From contig NZ_FOZL01000002.1 in assembly GCF_900114625.1 (NCBI RefSeq), positions 1 to 64,000 on the forward strand: a stretch of DNA of 64,000 nucleotides, in the 5' to 3' direction. This DNA comes from Granulicella pectinivorans (lineage in GTDB: Bacteria; Acidobacteriota; Terriglobia; Terriglobales; Acidobacteriaceae). The notes beneath the pieces were generated by a model. That model did no database searches. It was not told the origin of the DNA and saw nothing but the letters and a program-made list of their open reading frames with translations. How positions within the stretch are numbered: position 1 is the stretch's first letter; every line of letters starts with the position of its first letter. This document shows positions 1 through 9,123 of this stretch, piece after piece. Position numbers and translations under genes: made by a program.

Positions 1-308
1 CAAGCACCTCAGTAACCGGCCCGTCAGTCATGTGCGACTTCCCAAGACTAACCCCATCACAAAAACAACGCAACCCAAAAACTGTGGATTACGTGATCCC
101 GCTCTAAACCCTCGCAAATCAATCTTTGCAACCTGACTCATTACGTTTCAAAGACTCGAGCTCCAACGCTCTACGCCCTACCGGTGGAGTGACGCAACGC
201 TCCGGTACCGTCAGGTTCGGTAACAATGACAATCTGAATCCAGTCAGGAGGTCAGTGTTCCCTTCTTCCCCTGGAAGATCCGTTAGTGTCAATCGTAGAC
301 ATCATGAA
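1..308. other. Intergenic stretch, no gene recognised
   Basis: No convincing coding frame or RNA is visible. The stretch lies downstream of the GH31 gene, which is read leftwards and stops at 309. An imperfect inverted repeat around 178-212 (TACC..GGAG against CTCCGGTA) could be a weak terminator for that gene. It has bulges and no T-run, so I do not call it. Confidence 0.4.
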
Positions 309-2957
309 TCAGTCCAAGGGAATCCTAATGGCATCTCCGCCGTAGCGAACTTCATGCGACGCGTGGTTGCCGCCCACCATACGCACGACGAAACTGCGCT
401 CGCGGAGCATTCCCCGGAAGCTGCCTAAGCGCGCGCCGATATGAAGTTCGCGGGCCTTATCATCCCAACGAACAACGATCTTGCTGGACTGACCGGTCTC
501 GTAATCATAGTTGCTCCCCTCATCATCGTAGAGAGTGAAGCTCCCATCTTGTCCGGGGTAGACCACCAACTCTATAGGACCGTCGCTATGCTGTTCTGAA
601 TACTGACTGACAGGACCAAGAGGAAGAATCGACCCTGCCCGCACGAAGAGAGGGATGATATCGACGGGCGCAGAGGAAGCAATCACCTGCGCACCGGGCA
701 AGTGCTTCTCCGTCCAGAAGTTGTACCAACCGCCAACGGCTGAAGGCAAGTAGACACGCGCGCTCGTCACCGAGGCATCAGTAACAGGAGCAACCAGAAG
801 GTCTTTGCCAAACATGAACTCGTATTTCTGTTGCAGAGCTTTTGGGTCGGAGGGGAAGTCCATCACCAGCGGACGCAGAAGCGTTGAACCGTGTGACGTA
901 ACCTGCGCAGCCTCGGAGTAGATATAGGGGATCATGCGCGAACGCAGTTCAAGATACTTTCGCCCAACCGTCTCGACCTTGGATCCATACAGCCATAGCT
1001 CGGTGGGTGTGAGCCAACCATGGACGCGCATCAATGGCGTAAAGGCGGAGAATTCCAACCACCGCATCAATCGCTCTTGGTAAGCGGGATCGCTAAACTG
1101 GGTTGTACCCGACCGGAAAAAGCCTCCTGTGTCACTTGTCCAGTAAGGGAGCCCCGAGGCGGAGTAACCAAGCCCAGCAACGATCTCACGACGCAGAGTT
1201 TCCCAATCATTGCCGACATCGCCCGACCAAACCGCGGATGCATAGCGTTGCTGCCCCAGGAAGGCGTTGCGTGTGAGCAGCATGACGCGCTTGCCGGGAA
1301 CATCCTTGCGCAGTCCTTCGTACACGGTTCTATTGACCAAAAGTGGATAAAGAAGGCGCACGTCGTCTCCGGCACCGGTGAAGACCTTTCTTCCGTGAAT
1401 GTCATCGTTCTCGGGTTCGGTCGCGTCGAGCCACCACGCATCGAAGCCAAACGGCACCATATGCGTGCTGAAGTCTTTCCAGTAGAGAGCACGGGCTTCC
1501 GGATTGAAGAAATCGACCCAGTCCGTGCCAGGCACGTAGAAGCCACGCGACTGAAACTCCTTGCCGATCTCGGTCTCCGCAGCGATCCTGGACCAGACGG
1601 AGATCATGATGTGTGCATGCAGATCGTGCACCGAGTTCACCATTCCGGCAGGATCAGGATAGTCGTTCTCGTCGAACTTCATCGCGTTCCAGCCGTACTT
1701 GCCCCAGTACATCCAGTCCTGAACGATGAGGTCGAGTGGAAGCTGCTTTTCTCTGAAGGTCTCGAGATTTTGCTGAAGCTCTTTCTGAGAAGAATAGCGA
1801 GCTCGGGACTGAATAAATCCGTACGCCCACTTTGGCATCAATGGAGCGGAACCCGTGACATCGCGATAGCGCCGGATGACGTCATCGGCCGAAGGACCTG
1901 CAAATACGACGTAGTCGATTGTATGACCAGAGAAAGATCGCCAAGTCGTCCGGTCAGCCGCAGGTCGGAAAAAGACCGTCGGCTGATCGTCGATATCACC
2001 TTCCAACCGAATGGAATGTTTGCCCGCTGCGAGCGTACTGAACCAGCTCGTTGTCGGAGGTAGCCAGAAGTTGGCGAAGTCCATCACGGGCTTGCCGTCG
2101 ATCTCCACCTTATAACGTCGTTCCATCTTCCAGCCCGAGTCCAGCATCATGGCCTGTGCGCCGGCGACTGGGATTTCAAAATCGCCCCTGAACGACGCAG
2201 ACTTCCGCACATCCGGTCCAGTGCTATTGCCTGCGAGCGACTGGTTGATCGTGTAGCTCGATGTTCCAGCCGGCATCAGGTGGATCGCGGTATCCGCTGG
2301 ATTCAGATCCGTCCTTCCGTAGTTATGCCAGAGTAGGCCATAGCCCTTGTTGGACAGCAGGAAGGGGATGGAGATCTGGGTATTGACCTGGGTAAGCCTC
2401 CGCGGAAGGTCGCGCACATCGAGGAAGCCATCCTGAAACTGGCCGCCACCGAAGAGGGACTCGTCTTTCGCGGATACGAAGCTCTCCTGCAATGTGGGAA
2501 GTTCCTCCCCGGGATGAGAATCCGGCAGTTTGCGACCGTTGTCCTCCTCAGTGAGAAGCAGTTTGCCATGAGAGTCGGTAAAACTAAGCTTTCCGCTATG
2601 TCGGTTGACCCTTGCCGCGAGGTTGCCCGCAGTCACAACAATCGCCTCAGGAGTTTGCTTCACCTCAAAGCGTGGTGCAGGAAGATTCTGGAGGAGTAGC
2701 ATTTCACCCGGACCTCCCGGCTCCGGCGGTGCGCCGACCTTAGAGATTCTCACCCGAATGACGCCCTCTTCTAAAGGGGAGATCTCTATGGTGTCACCGT
2801 TCACCGAAACCGTCACCATCGTCGCGGTTTTGGAATAAGCGGACTGCTGGGCATCTATACGCGCAAAGCTACTCAACTGAATAGCGAGCACGAACTGAAT
2901 GGCGATGAGTCGAGGAAAAAGTCGCTCGACGTGGACGGGGAAATACGATCGGAGCAT
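309..2957 (-). CDS. GH31 alpha-xylosidase with PA14 insert
   Basis: Secreted glycoside hydrolase of family 31, most likely releasing alpha-xylosyl residues from xyloglucan oligosaccharides. The 882-residue protein has a hydrophobic N-terminal export segment (about residues 13-37), an N-terminal beta-sandwich interrupted by a PA14-like insert (about 240-355), then the (beta/alpha)8 barrel. The catalytic aspartate should be Asp511 in WWLDATEPE and the acid/base Asp580 in WSGDVGNDW. A PA14 insert at this place is the arrangement known from Cellvibrio japonicus Xyl31A, which is why I favour alpha-xylosidase over alpha-glucosidase. The start at 2957 is preceded by AGGGAG eight bases upstream. The divergent neighbour is a GH3 gene, so the pair could remove xylose and then glucose from the same oligosaccharide. 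Confidence 0.9.
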   Translation of the reverse strand: MLRSYFPVHVERLFPRLIAIQFVLAIQLSSFARIDAQQSAYSKTATMVTVSVNGDTIEISPLEEGVIRVRISKVGAPPEPGGPGEMLLLQNLPAPRFEVKQTPEAIVVTAGNLAARVNRHSGKLSFTDSHGKLLLTEEDNGRKLPDSHPGEELPTLQESFVSAKDESLFGGGQFQDGFLDVRDLPRRLTQVNTQISIPFLLSNKGYGLLWHNYGRTDLNPADTAIHLMPAGTSSYTINQSLAGNSTGPDVRKSASFRGDFEIPVAGAQAMMLDSGWKMERRYKVEIDGKPVMDFANFWLPPTTSWFSTLAAGKHSIRLEGDIDDQPTVFFRPAADRTTWRSFSGHTIDYVVFAGPSADDVIRRYRDVTGSAPLMPKWAYGFIQSRARYSSQKELQQNLETFREKQLPLDLIVQDWMYWGKYGWNAMKFDENDYPDPAGMVNSVHDLHAHIMISVWSRIAAETEIGKEFQSRGFYVPGTDWVDFFNPEARALYWKDFSTHMVPFGFDAWWLDATEPENDDIHGRKVFTGAGDDVRLLYPLLVNRTVYEGLRKDVPGKRVMLLTRNAFLGQQRYASAVWSGDVGNDWETLRREIVAGLGYSASGLPYWTSDTGGFFRSGTTQFSDPAYQERLMRWLEFSAFTPLMRVHGWLTPTELWLYGSKVETVGRKYLELRSRMIPYIYSEAAQVTSHGSTLLRPLVMDFPSDPKALQQKYEFMFGKDLLVAPVTDASVTSARVYLPSAVGGWYNFWTEKHLPGAQVIASSAPVDIIPLFVRAGSILPLGPVSQYSEQHSDGPIELVVYPGQDGSFTLYDDEGSNYDYETGQSSKIVVRWDDKARELHIGARLGSFRGMLRERSFVVRMVGGNHASHEVRYGGDAIRIPLD

Positions 2958-3125
2958 CAGAGCAACTCCCTAACCAAAAATTTGATCGCGCTCCATGCGC
3001 ACAATCAGACTAACCGTGACTGCTCAATCGCATTCAGAGTGCCTCAACTCATCAACCGGTCGCGGAAACATGATCAGTTATAGGCGAAGGAGTATGTGAG
3101 TGGCGCTCCCCTCAATCGTGCAATC

Positions 3126-3133
3126 ATCATACC
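3126..3133. promoter_or_regulatory. Recurrent motif site 1 (ATCATACC)
   Basis: One of nine near-identical ATCATAYN sites in the intergenic regions of the carbohydrate island. This one lies about 170 bases upstream of the GH31 start. Its role as an operator is inferred from recurrence only. Confidence 0.35.
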
Positions 3134-3230
3134 TAATCATCCAAGCTTTGCGTCAACCCCTGTAAGAAGAAAAGCAACATGATGCAAATGGGATGGATTG
3201 CAAACAGTGCTATCAAGACCTGGCCGCATC

Positions 3231-3256
3231 GTGCACGCACGCTTCCCTGCGTGCAC
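3231..3256. promoter_or_regulatory. Perfect 9-base inverted repeat
   Basis: GTGCACGCA and TGCGTGCAC flank an 8-base loop. It lies between two divergent promoters, where a terminator would have no gene to end, so an operator or an mRNA leader hairpin is more likely. The palindromic GTGCAC core is unlike the ATCATAYG motif. Confidence 0.4.
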
Positions 3257-3459
3257 GGTTCTTGCTCCCCACTACGGTTGAACACGCGCCGCCCCCTCCC
3301 CGGCCTGCGTTCTCCAGAATAAGGACCGAGTCTGGCGCCGCGATGTAGAAATCTGGTCAACGCAGCAGACCCAATTTCAATGGTCCAGAAAGTGAAATCC
3401 AGCAAACGCAGGCAACGGCGAGCATTCAACCGAAAATGGTGCTATCAAACTAGCCAATC

Positions 3460-3467
3460 ATCATACG
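3460..3467. promoter_or_regulatory. Recurrent motif site 2 (ATCATACG)
   Basis: Copy of the recurrent motif about 33 bases upstream of the GH3 start at 3500, close enough to overlap its promoter. It sits inside CAAT...ATTG, which gives local dyad symmetry. Confidence 0.4.
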
Positions 3468-3499
3468 AATTGCTTAGAATGTGCCACCTGGAGGCATCC

Positions 3500-6205
3500 A
3501 TGCTCAGCCACGCCCACAACTTCGCTCAATATCTCTCGCCCAACGAGCTACCGAAAGCCTGCCGATCGCGTGGTATCGCCGCGGGGGTACTACTTCTATT
3601 GAGCATCGCGATCAACCATGCGGCTCTCGGGCAGACCAGAACGGAAGCTGCCTCCTCTATCGAAGCAAGAATCGACCAGTCGATAGCCGCCATGACTTTG
3701 GAGGAGAAGATATCGCTGATCTCCGGCGGGAGTGTGCTCGGATCGACCGCACTTCCTCGATTGGGCATCCCCGCGTTTCGAATGGGCGACGGGCCAATTG
3801 GCGCACATGACCCTTCGCCCTCGACTGCTTACGCGGCGGGCATCGCACTTGCAGCCACATGGGATCGCGACTTGGCAAACCATATCGGGACTCAGATTGG
3901 GCGGGACTCCCGTTCACGAGGAGCAGCCTTCCTATTGGGTCCGGGAATGAATATCTATCGCGCCCCCATGAACGGGCGCAACCACGAGTACTTCGGGGAA
4001 GATCCTTTCCTCGCCGGACAGATAGCTGTCCACTACGTCTACGGTCTGCAGTCGCAGAATGTCGCTGCGACAATCAAGCATTTCCTGGGTAACAACTCGG
4101 AGTTTGCGCGCTTTACGTCGGACACCGTGGTGAGCGAGCGTGCGTTACGAGAAATCTACCTGCCGGCATTTGAAGCGGCCGTGAAAGAGGGACACGCTGC
4201 AGCCATTATGGACTCGTATAACCGCGTGAACGGAACGTGGATGACGGAAAATGCACACATGAATCGCGAGGTCACAAAGGAGCAATGGCACTTCGATGGC
4301 CTGATCATGTCGGACTGGATTGCAACTCATGACGGTGCCGCTGCAGCCACGGGAGGCCTCGATCTGGAGATGCCGGCACCGCTCTACTTCAATCCGGAGA
4401 CGCTTCTACCCGCTGTGAAGAGTGGCAGAGTGAAGGAGTCGGCGATCGACGACAAGGTGAGGCGGTTGTTGCGCGTGGCAGCGCGGTTCGGCTGGATTAC
4501 CCCGACGGTCCAAGGCCCCGGCTGGATCAGCCACGATCCATTGGATGCCGACGTCCCCCGCTACAATCAGCAGGGCCGTGAGGTCGCGTTGCAGGGAGCA
4601 CTTGAAAGTGCGACGCTACTGAAGAATGAGGGTGGTCTTCTTCCACTGGATCGGACGCGCGTCAATCGGATCGCCGTCATCGGGCCCAATGCCAATCCAG
4701 GTTATGCAACCGGTGGCGGAAGCGGGATGGTGCCTCCCTTCTTTATGACTGGGCCATTTAAGGGGATCAGCGACTATCTCGGCGTTGGTGGCAATGTGAC
4801 GTATGCACAGGGGATCGACAAGCTCGACGTGTTGGCACAGGAGACCGGATTGACCGAGACGGTTCATGGAACAACGCAGGGAGTGCTGGCAGAGACGTTC
4901 TCGACTCCGGACTTTAGAGGCAAGCCAAGCGCGACACGGCATGAAACCTCGATCAATGGTGGCCCCTATGCGCAATTGCCTGCAAGCACATCAGACGAAC
5001 CCAATATCGGTCTGAGCATAGGGGGCGCTAGCATGAAAGAGACCATGCGTAAGTCGATCGAAGAGACACTGCATGCCCCGATACAATACGTGCGATGGAC
5101 AGGCTTCTATACAGCGAAGAACAGCGGCGAACACATCGCATTTGTGGAACACCCCGGTAAATATCGCTTACTGGTCGATGGCAAGACGTTGATCGATCAT
5201 GCGGAGATCAATGCTCCCATGGTGGAGCAAGTGAGAACGCAGCTTGATGCCGGCGTTCATAAGGTCGTGCTTGAGGATCTGGGCGTGCCGAAGTTCGGCA
5301 ACGCCATCACACGGCTTGGTATTGTGAAGGCGGACGCAGTGGTGCATCCTGCGGCCCTGGAGTTGGCCAAGCGAGCGGATGTCGTGGTGCTCTCGGTCGG
5401 GTTCGACATAGAGACCGAAGGCGAAGGAGCAGATCGTGAGTTCCAACTCCTACCCGGACAGAAAGAACTTATCGAGCAAATAGCGGCTGTCAATCCGCAT
5501 ACTGTTGTGGTTCTGAACGCGGGTGGAAGTGTGGATACGAAGCCCTGGCTGGATCGGGTGCCGGCGCTCCTCGACATCTGGTATCCAGGACAGGAGGGGG
5601 GCATCGCGCTCGGTAGAATTCTGTTTGGCGATGCCAACCCATCCGGACGCTTGCCGATCTCCTGGGAGCGCAGCCTGAAGGACAATCCCTCGGCGAATTA
5701 CTACTACACGTCACCAGGCACTGACCGTATCTTTTACGGGGACGACATCTTCGTCGGCTATCGCGGCTATGAACACAACCACACACAGCCACTCTTCCCC
5801 TTCGGATTTGGACTGTCTTACACCAGGTTCCAATATTCGAAGCTCGAGATCCATCAAGACCCCGATGCAAAGTATGGACGATACACCGTGGGATTCGACG
5901 TCACGAACACCGGTAAACGCGAAGGTGCCGATGTCGCCCAAATCTATGTTTCGGAGGACCTACCGACCGTCCCACGCCCACCTCAGGAGCTGAAGGGTTT
6001 TGCACGTGTCGCACTTGCACCGGACGAGACAAAGCATGTGACGCTTGCGCTGGATCCCCGTTCCTTTGCCTGGTACGACGTCGCGTCGAAGGCTTGGCAC
6101 ATCGATGCCGGAACGTTCACGATACGCGTGAGCCGCTCCTCTATAGAACCGCAACTGGAGGGAAAGGTCTCGATCACGAAACCCCTCCTCATCCCGGTTG
6201 ACTGA
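3500..6205 (+). CDS. GH3 beta-glucosidase-like enzyme with PA14 domain
   Basis: Exported glycoside hydrolase family 3 enzyme, probably a beta-glucosidase acting on oligosaccharides. I chose ATG 3500 because GGAG lies seven bases upstream and a Sec signal peptide follows (GVLLLLSIAINHAALGQ). The open frame extends 40 codons further upstream but without a ribosome site. The order is an N-terminal TIM barrel with nucleophile near Asp272 (IMSDW), then an alpha/beta sandwich interrupted by a PA14 domain (about residues 460-600), then a C-terminal fibronectin-like domain. At 901 residues it has the length of PA14-bearing GH3 proteins. It converges on the GH29-like gene with a 13-base gap. Exact sugar specificity cannot be read from sequence alone. 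Confidence 0.88.
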   Translation: MLSHAHNFAQYLSPNELPKACRSRGIAAGVLLLLSIAINHAALGQTRTEAASSIEARIDQSIAAMTLEEKISLISGGSVLGSTALPRLGIPAFRMGDGPIGAHDPSPSTAYAAGIALAATWDRDLANHIGTQIGRDSRSRGAAFLLGPGMNIYRAPMNGRNHEYFGEDPFLAGQIAVHYVYGLQSQNVAATIKHFLGNNSEFARFTSDTVVSERALREIYLPAFEAAVKEGHAAAIMDSYNRVNGTWMTENAHMNREVTKEQWHFDGLIMSDWIATHDGAAAATGGLDLEMPAPLYFNPETLLPAVKSGRVKESAIDDKVRRLLRVAARFGWITPTVQGPGWISHDPLDADVPRYNQQGREVALQGALESATLLKNEGGLLPLDRTRVNRIAVIGPNANPGYATGGGSGMVPPFFMTGPFKGISDYLGVGGNVTYAQGIDKLDVLAQETGLTETVHGTTQGVLAETFSTPDFRGKPSATRHETSINGGPYAQLPASTSDEPNIGLSIGGASMKETMRKSIEETLHAPIQYVRWTGFYTAKNSGEHIAFVEHPGKYRLLVDGKTLIDHAEINAPMVEQVRTQLDAGVHKVVLEDLGVPKFGNAITRLGIVKADAVVHPAALELAKRADVVVLSVGFDIETEGEGADREFQLLPGQKELIEQIAAVNPHTVVVLNAGGSVDTKPWLDRVPALLDIWYPGQEGGIALGRILFGDANPSGRLPISWERSLKDNPSANYYYTSPGTDRIFYGDDIFVGYRGYEHNHTQPLFPFGFGLSYTRFQYSKLEIHQDPDAKYGRYTVGFDVTNTGKREGADVAQIYVSEDLPTVPRPPQELKGFARVALAPDETKHVTLALDPRSFAWYDVASKAWHIDAGTFTIRVSRSSIEPQLEGKVSITKPLLIPVD

Positions 6206-6218
6206 AATACAGATTGAC

Positions 6219-7805
6219 CTACTGAACGGGTACCTGGATGGCAGCCTTGATTGCCTTGAACTCGTCGATGGTTTGCTGCGACGCGCTGCCGTCCTGATAG
6301 ACCTCAAGATTGATGACGGGGACTGTCTTACGTGCGGTTGCCTGTCGGATGTAGTCGATGGCCTGGGCACTTGAATAGCGAGGCGCAGGAATGTCTGCGT
6401 CTTGCTTAATGTGACCCCAGTCTCCTCCCTCATTGGTCAGGGTCATGGTTGCCTGCAGACCCTTTTGCGGTCCACTCAGAAAGATGCCTGAGCCTCCGAC
6501 CGGCAGTTCCGCATCATTTTCTGATGTGAGCCGGTCGGGGAAATCTCCTTCACCGCAGGCGTAGTCCTGAAGATCGGTGGCCTTTGGCAGAATCCAGGAG
6601 TTGTAACCAACGACCCGTCCGGGAAAGCCCGCCTTCGCCGCCTCCGTCATAGCCTTCCAAGGAGCCTGGAGCGTGTAATAGAAGGTTGTTCCATCGTCGA
6701 ACCACCAGCCGGCAAGCTTCTCTCCATACCGAAGGCCGATCTCCCGGATCTGCTCTTCCCATTCCTTGAAGTAGGCGTCTTTGTCCATCGAGCGTGCATG
6801 GGTGCCGCTCCACCAATTATCTTCGCTGCGTCCTGCGTGGTAGTAGAGCATAAGCTTGATGTGGCGTTTGGTGAGAGCGTCGGCAAGTTCGGCGATGAGG
6901 TCGCGTTGGGTGGTGTGTCCGGGAGCGACGCGCTCCCATGATTTGATGGGCGCGGGGAAATAGTAAGTCGACCAACTGGTGGCGAAGACGATGAAACCTG
7001 CGCCAGTATTGGCAACCATGTCTGCAAAGGCATTTACGTCGAAGTCGCGTGTGGCTTCCTCGTAGGACTTCTTCGGGCCGGTGCGCGGAAAGGAGGCAGC
7101 CGTCCAGGTGAACATGAGTCCGTATTTGGCGTTGACCATCCACTTCGTGGACGCACGGAGCGTAGCGCCCTCAACTGACAAAGCGCTGGACACGGCGGGT
7201 TTTACGAGCTCCATGGAAAACAGAGACAGGTTGAATGCGTGTCCAGCGGGCTCCAGTGCGCGCAGGGTGATCTCACTCTCACCGGCAGGAAGTCGCAATG
7301 TGCCGGGGACTTCGTTCCGCATCCATAGATTAGTCGCCGAGGCCTTGCGGTAGCCAATCGTGTACGTAAGCTTGCCGAGCTTGCTGGCAAGCTCCACCTT
7401 CACCGGTCCCGGAGACGGTAGCTTGCAATCAATAAGGACCTGCCCGCAATTCTCTGTGAGAAGTGTCAACGAGTAGTTTCCCGTCTCTGGAACCCGCACC
7501 TTCCATGTCATCGAATCATCGTTACTGGTCCAGTTCCACACCCAAAAGCGAGCAGCCTGATCCGGCCATTGCACTTTGAGATGCCCCTTCAGACCAGCAT
7601 CTGCAGCCATCAGGACATTCGTCTCCGACGGAACAATCGAGAGCACTTTCTGTGGCTCCGACGCAGGAGCATGGGCTTCCTGACTTGAAAGCCTCACGGG
7701 GAGGCTTGCGCATAAGAATGCTGCGAGCAATGCGAGGTTTTTTGCGAGAATGCGTTGGTTGCTTAATATGCCCTGACGAACTCGAACGAAATTACTTGGT
7801 GTCAT
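6219..7805 (-). CDS. GH29-like hydrolase with N-terminal beta domain
   Basis: Probable exported alpha-L-fucosidase-like enzyme, an atypical relative of family GH29. After a Sec signal (LALLAAFLCASLPVRLSSQ) comes a beta-rich carbohydrate-binding-like domain (about residues 55-205) and then a TIM barrel. The barrel carries KYGLMFTW, which resembles the GH29 KFGxFxHW motif, and GWWFDDG, where Asp370 would align with the GH29 nucleophile. The usual HHDGF histidine motif is not obvious, so catalytic equivalence is uncertain. The start is ATG 7805 with GAGAGG seven bases upstream; a TTG two codons earlier is possible. It may be transcribed with the SMP-30 gene upstream, although a motif site lies in the gap. 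Confidence 0.6.
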   Translation of the reverse strand: MTPSNFVRVRQGILSNQRILAKNLALLAAFLCASLPVRLSSQEAHAPASEPQKVLSIVPSETNVLMAADAGLKGHLKVQWPDQAARFWVWNWTSNDDSMTWKVRVPETGNYSLTLLTENCGQVLIDCKLPSPGPVKVELASKLGKLTYTIGYRKASATNLWMRNEVPGTLRLPAGESEITLRALEPAGHAFNLSLFSMELVKPAVSSALSVEGATLRASTKWMVNAKYGLMFTWTAASFPRTGPKKSYEEATRDFDVNAFADMVANTGAGFIVFATSWSTYYFPAPIKSWERVAPGHTTQRDLIAELADALTKRHIKLMLYYHAGRSEDNWWSGTHARSMDKDAYFKEWEEQIREIGLRYGEKLAGWWFDDGTTFYYTLQAPWKAMTEAAKAGFPGRVVGYNSWILPKATDLQDYACGEGDFPDRLTSENDAELPVGGSGIFLSGPQKGLQATMTLTNEGGDWGHIKQDADIPAPRYSSAQAIDYIRQATARKTVPVINLEVYQDGSASQQTIDEFKAIKAAIQVPVQ

Positions 7806-7864
7806 GATCAATCCTCTCGGAGAACAGCGGCCGCAAGCTGGCTTTTCTGTTCAAAAAGGTATAC

Positions 7865-7872
7865 ATCATATG
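7865..7872. promoter_or_regulatory. Recurrent motif site 3 (ATCATATG)
   Basis: Recurrent motif 60 bases upstream of the GH29-like start, within ATACATCATATGT, where ACAT and ATGT arms give partial symmetry. It suggests that gene has its own promoter. Confidence 0.4.
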
Positions 7873-7929
7873 TTTCACCGAAGTACAGTCACATTGTTCG
7901 TGTTCACTCGAGCAGATGAAGCAACCTCG

Positions 7930-8826
7930 TCAGCCGGTGCGGAAGAGGTTATCGGAGATGCCACGGACACCCGGGTCAAGCGCAAAGAGAGCTCCTGCAA
8001 GCGATACATCACGGCTCCCTAGCGAGGCGGTCGTGACGAAGAGGGTACGCAAGTCGTCTCCGCCAAAGGCGCAACTGGTGATGTTGCTTACCGGCATCTC
8101 GATCACCCGATCTACAGTGCCCGCGGGATCGAAGCGCACCAAGCAGTTCCCGAAGTAGCGGCAATTCCAAACGCAGCCCTCCTCATCCATCGCCGACCCG
8201 TCCGGTATACCCCGACCGAAACCCTGAGTGAAGACACGCCGGCTAAAGACAGAACCACCCCGGTAGTCGTACGCGTAAAGAACATTGTCGATGGAGTCGC
8301 CGGTATACATAGTCTTGCGGTCCGGACTCCAGAGCATCGTGTTCGGGATGGCCCAGCCAGAACTGACGCGAGTCAAAGTCCCGGCGGGAGACACCCGGTA
8401 GAGCGAACCACTTCGATTTTCCGGTTTCTCCCAGTCGACATCGATTCCGGAGCCATCGGGGGCGACATTATTGCGCATTGTGCCGACCCAAAAGTTGCCG
8501 TCGGGATCCGCTGCCCCCTCATTGAGCCGATTGCCGAGTTTAGCGTCCTCTACCTCTAGGAACGGTGCTCTCTTGTCGGTCTCTACATCCCACAAGAGAA
8601 GCTGTAGCCCCGTCGCGACCAGCAGCCATCCCGAATTCGATGTGCGCACAAGAGCGCTGACCGGCGCGGGGAACTTCCATGTATCGACTCTTCCGCTGCG
8701 AAGGTCGAGACGACATACGCCCATCCCGTTGATATCTGTCCAATAAAGTTGCTGGCGCTCCGCCTCCCAGATGGGGCATTCGCCAACGAGGTTTCGTGTC
8801 GCCCCCACACATCGAACCAGACTCAT
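7930..8826 (-). CDS. SMP-30/gluconolactonase-family lactonase
   Basis: Cytoplasmic six-bladed beta-propeller of the SMP-30/LRE family. It probably opens a sugar lactone to the aldonic acid after a sugar dehydrogenase has acted. Metal-site motifs are visible: GECPIW near the N-terminus, NRLNEGAADPDGNFWVGTM in the middle and IPDGSAMDEEG later. The middle motif has NEG where many members have NDG. The start at 8826 has a strong GGAGGGTGGC site directly upstream; 18 further in-frame codons upstream lack one. There is no signal peptide. With the dehydratase, two SDRs and FAH hydrolase at 17.2-21.4 kb it would complete an oxidative sugar pathway. Confidence 0.85.
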   Translation of the reverse strand: MSLVRCVGATRNLVGECPIWEAERQQLYWTDINGMGVCRLDLRSGRVDTWKFPAPVSALVRTSNSGWLLVATGLQLLLWDVETDKRAPFLEVEDAKLGNRLNEGAADPDGNFWVGTMRNNVAPDGSGIDVDWEKPENRSGSLYRVSPAGTLTRVSSGWAIPNTMLWSPDRKTMYTGDSIDNVLYAYDYRGGSVFSRRVFTQGFGRGIPDGSAMDEEGCVWNCRYFGNCLVRFDPAGTVDRVIEMPVSNITSCAFGGDDLRTLFVTTASLGSRDVSLAGALFALDPGVRGISDNLFRTG

Positions 8827-9123
8827 GCCACCCTCCACCCCAGAAGAACAACATAGGTCCCCAAATGACAGGTATCGCAACGGGCTACTTGATCAGTTCT
8901 TTTCATCATATGTATCGATCTGTTTGGCCAGTCCAATGTACATGATGGCGTAGTCCCTTTCAAGAAATGGAGTTCCACGTGTTGACTTCATCGTAAGGGT
9001 AGGACCAAACGGACAGTAGTCCGATTCATCCTACCTTTATTGCGCATCCCCACGCCGCCCGGTTAGGTTACGGTCATCGCCATAGTTAAAGACCAGAGGC
9101 GCATAAGTAAATGGGGGGGGTAC
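8827..9123. promoter_or_regulatory. Divergent promoter region, lactonase and PPDK
   Basis: The 297-base gap between the divergent lactonase and pyruvate phosphate dikinase genes holds one recurrent motif site at 8905 on the lactonase side. The PPDK side ends in a run of eight G bases close to its ATG. No further gene is visible. Confidence 0.5.
8905..8912. promoter_or_regulatory. Recurrent motif site 4 (ATCATATG)
   Basis: Recurrent motif about 80 bases upstream of the lactonase start. In the sense of that gene it reads CATATGATG. Confidence 0.4.

Larger units (their letters stand above)
2958..3499. promoter_or_regulatory. Divergent promoter region, GH31 and GH3
   Basis: This 542-base gap separates the divergent GH31 and GH3 genes. 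It holds two copies of the recurrent ATCATAY motif (3126 and 3460) and a perfect 9-base inverted repeat at 3231-3256. It should contain both promoters. Short frames inside it have no recognisable product. Confidence 0.5.

Noticed and set aside
126..428. 100-codon plus-strand frame at the left end
   Set aside because: It overlaps the 3-prime end of GH31, has no ribosome site and resembles nothing I know.
1020..2063. Long plus-strand open frame (347 codons)
   Set aside because: It lies antisense within the GH31 gene, has no recognisable domain, and its codon pattern follows from the opposite-strand gene.
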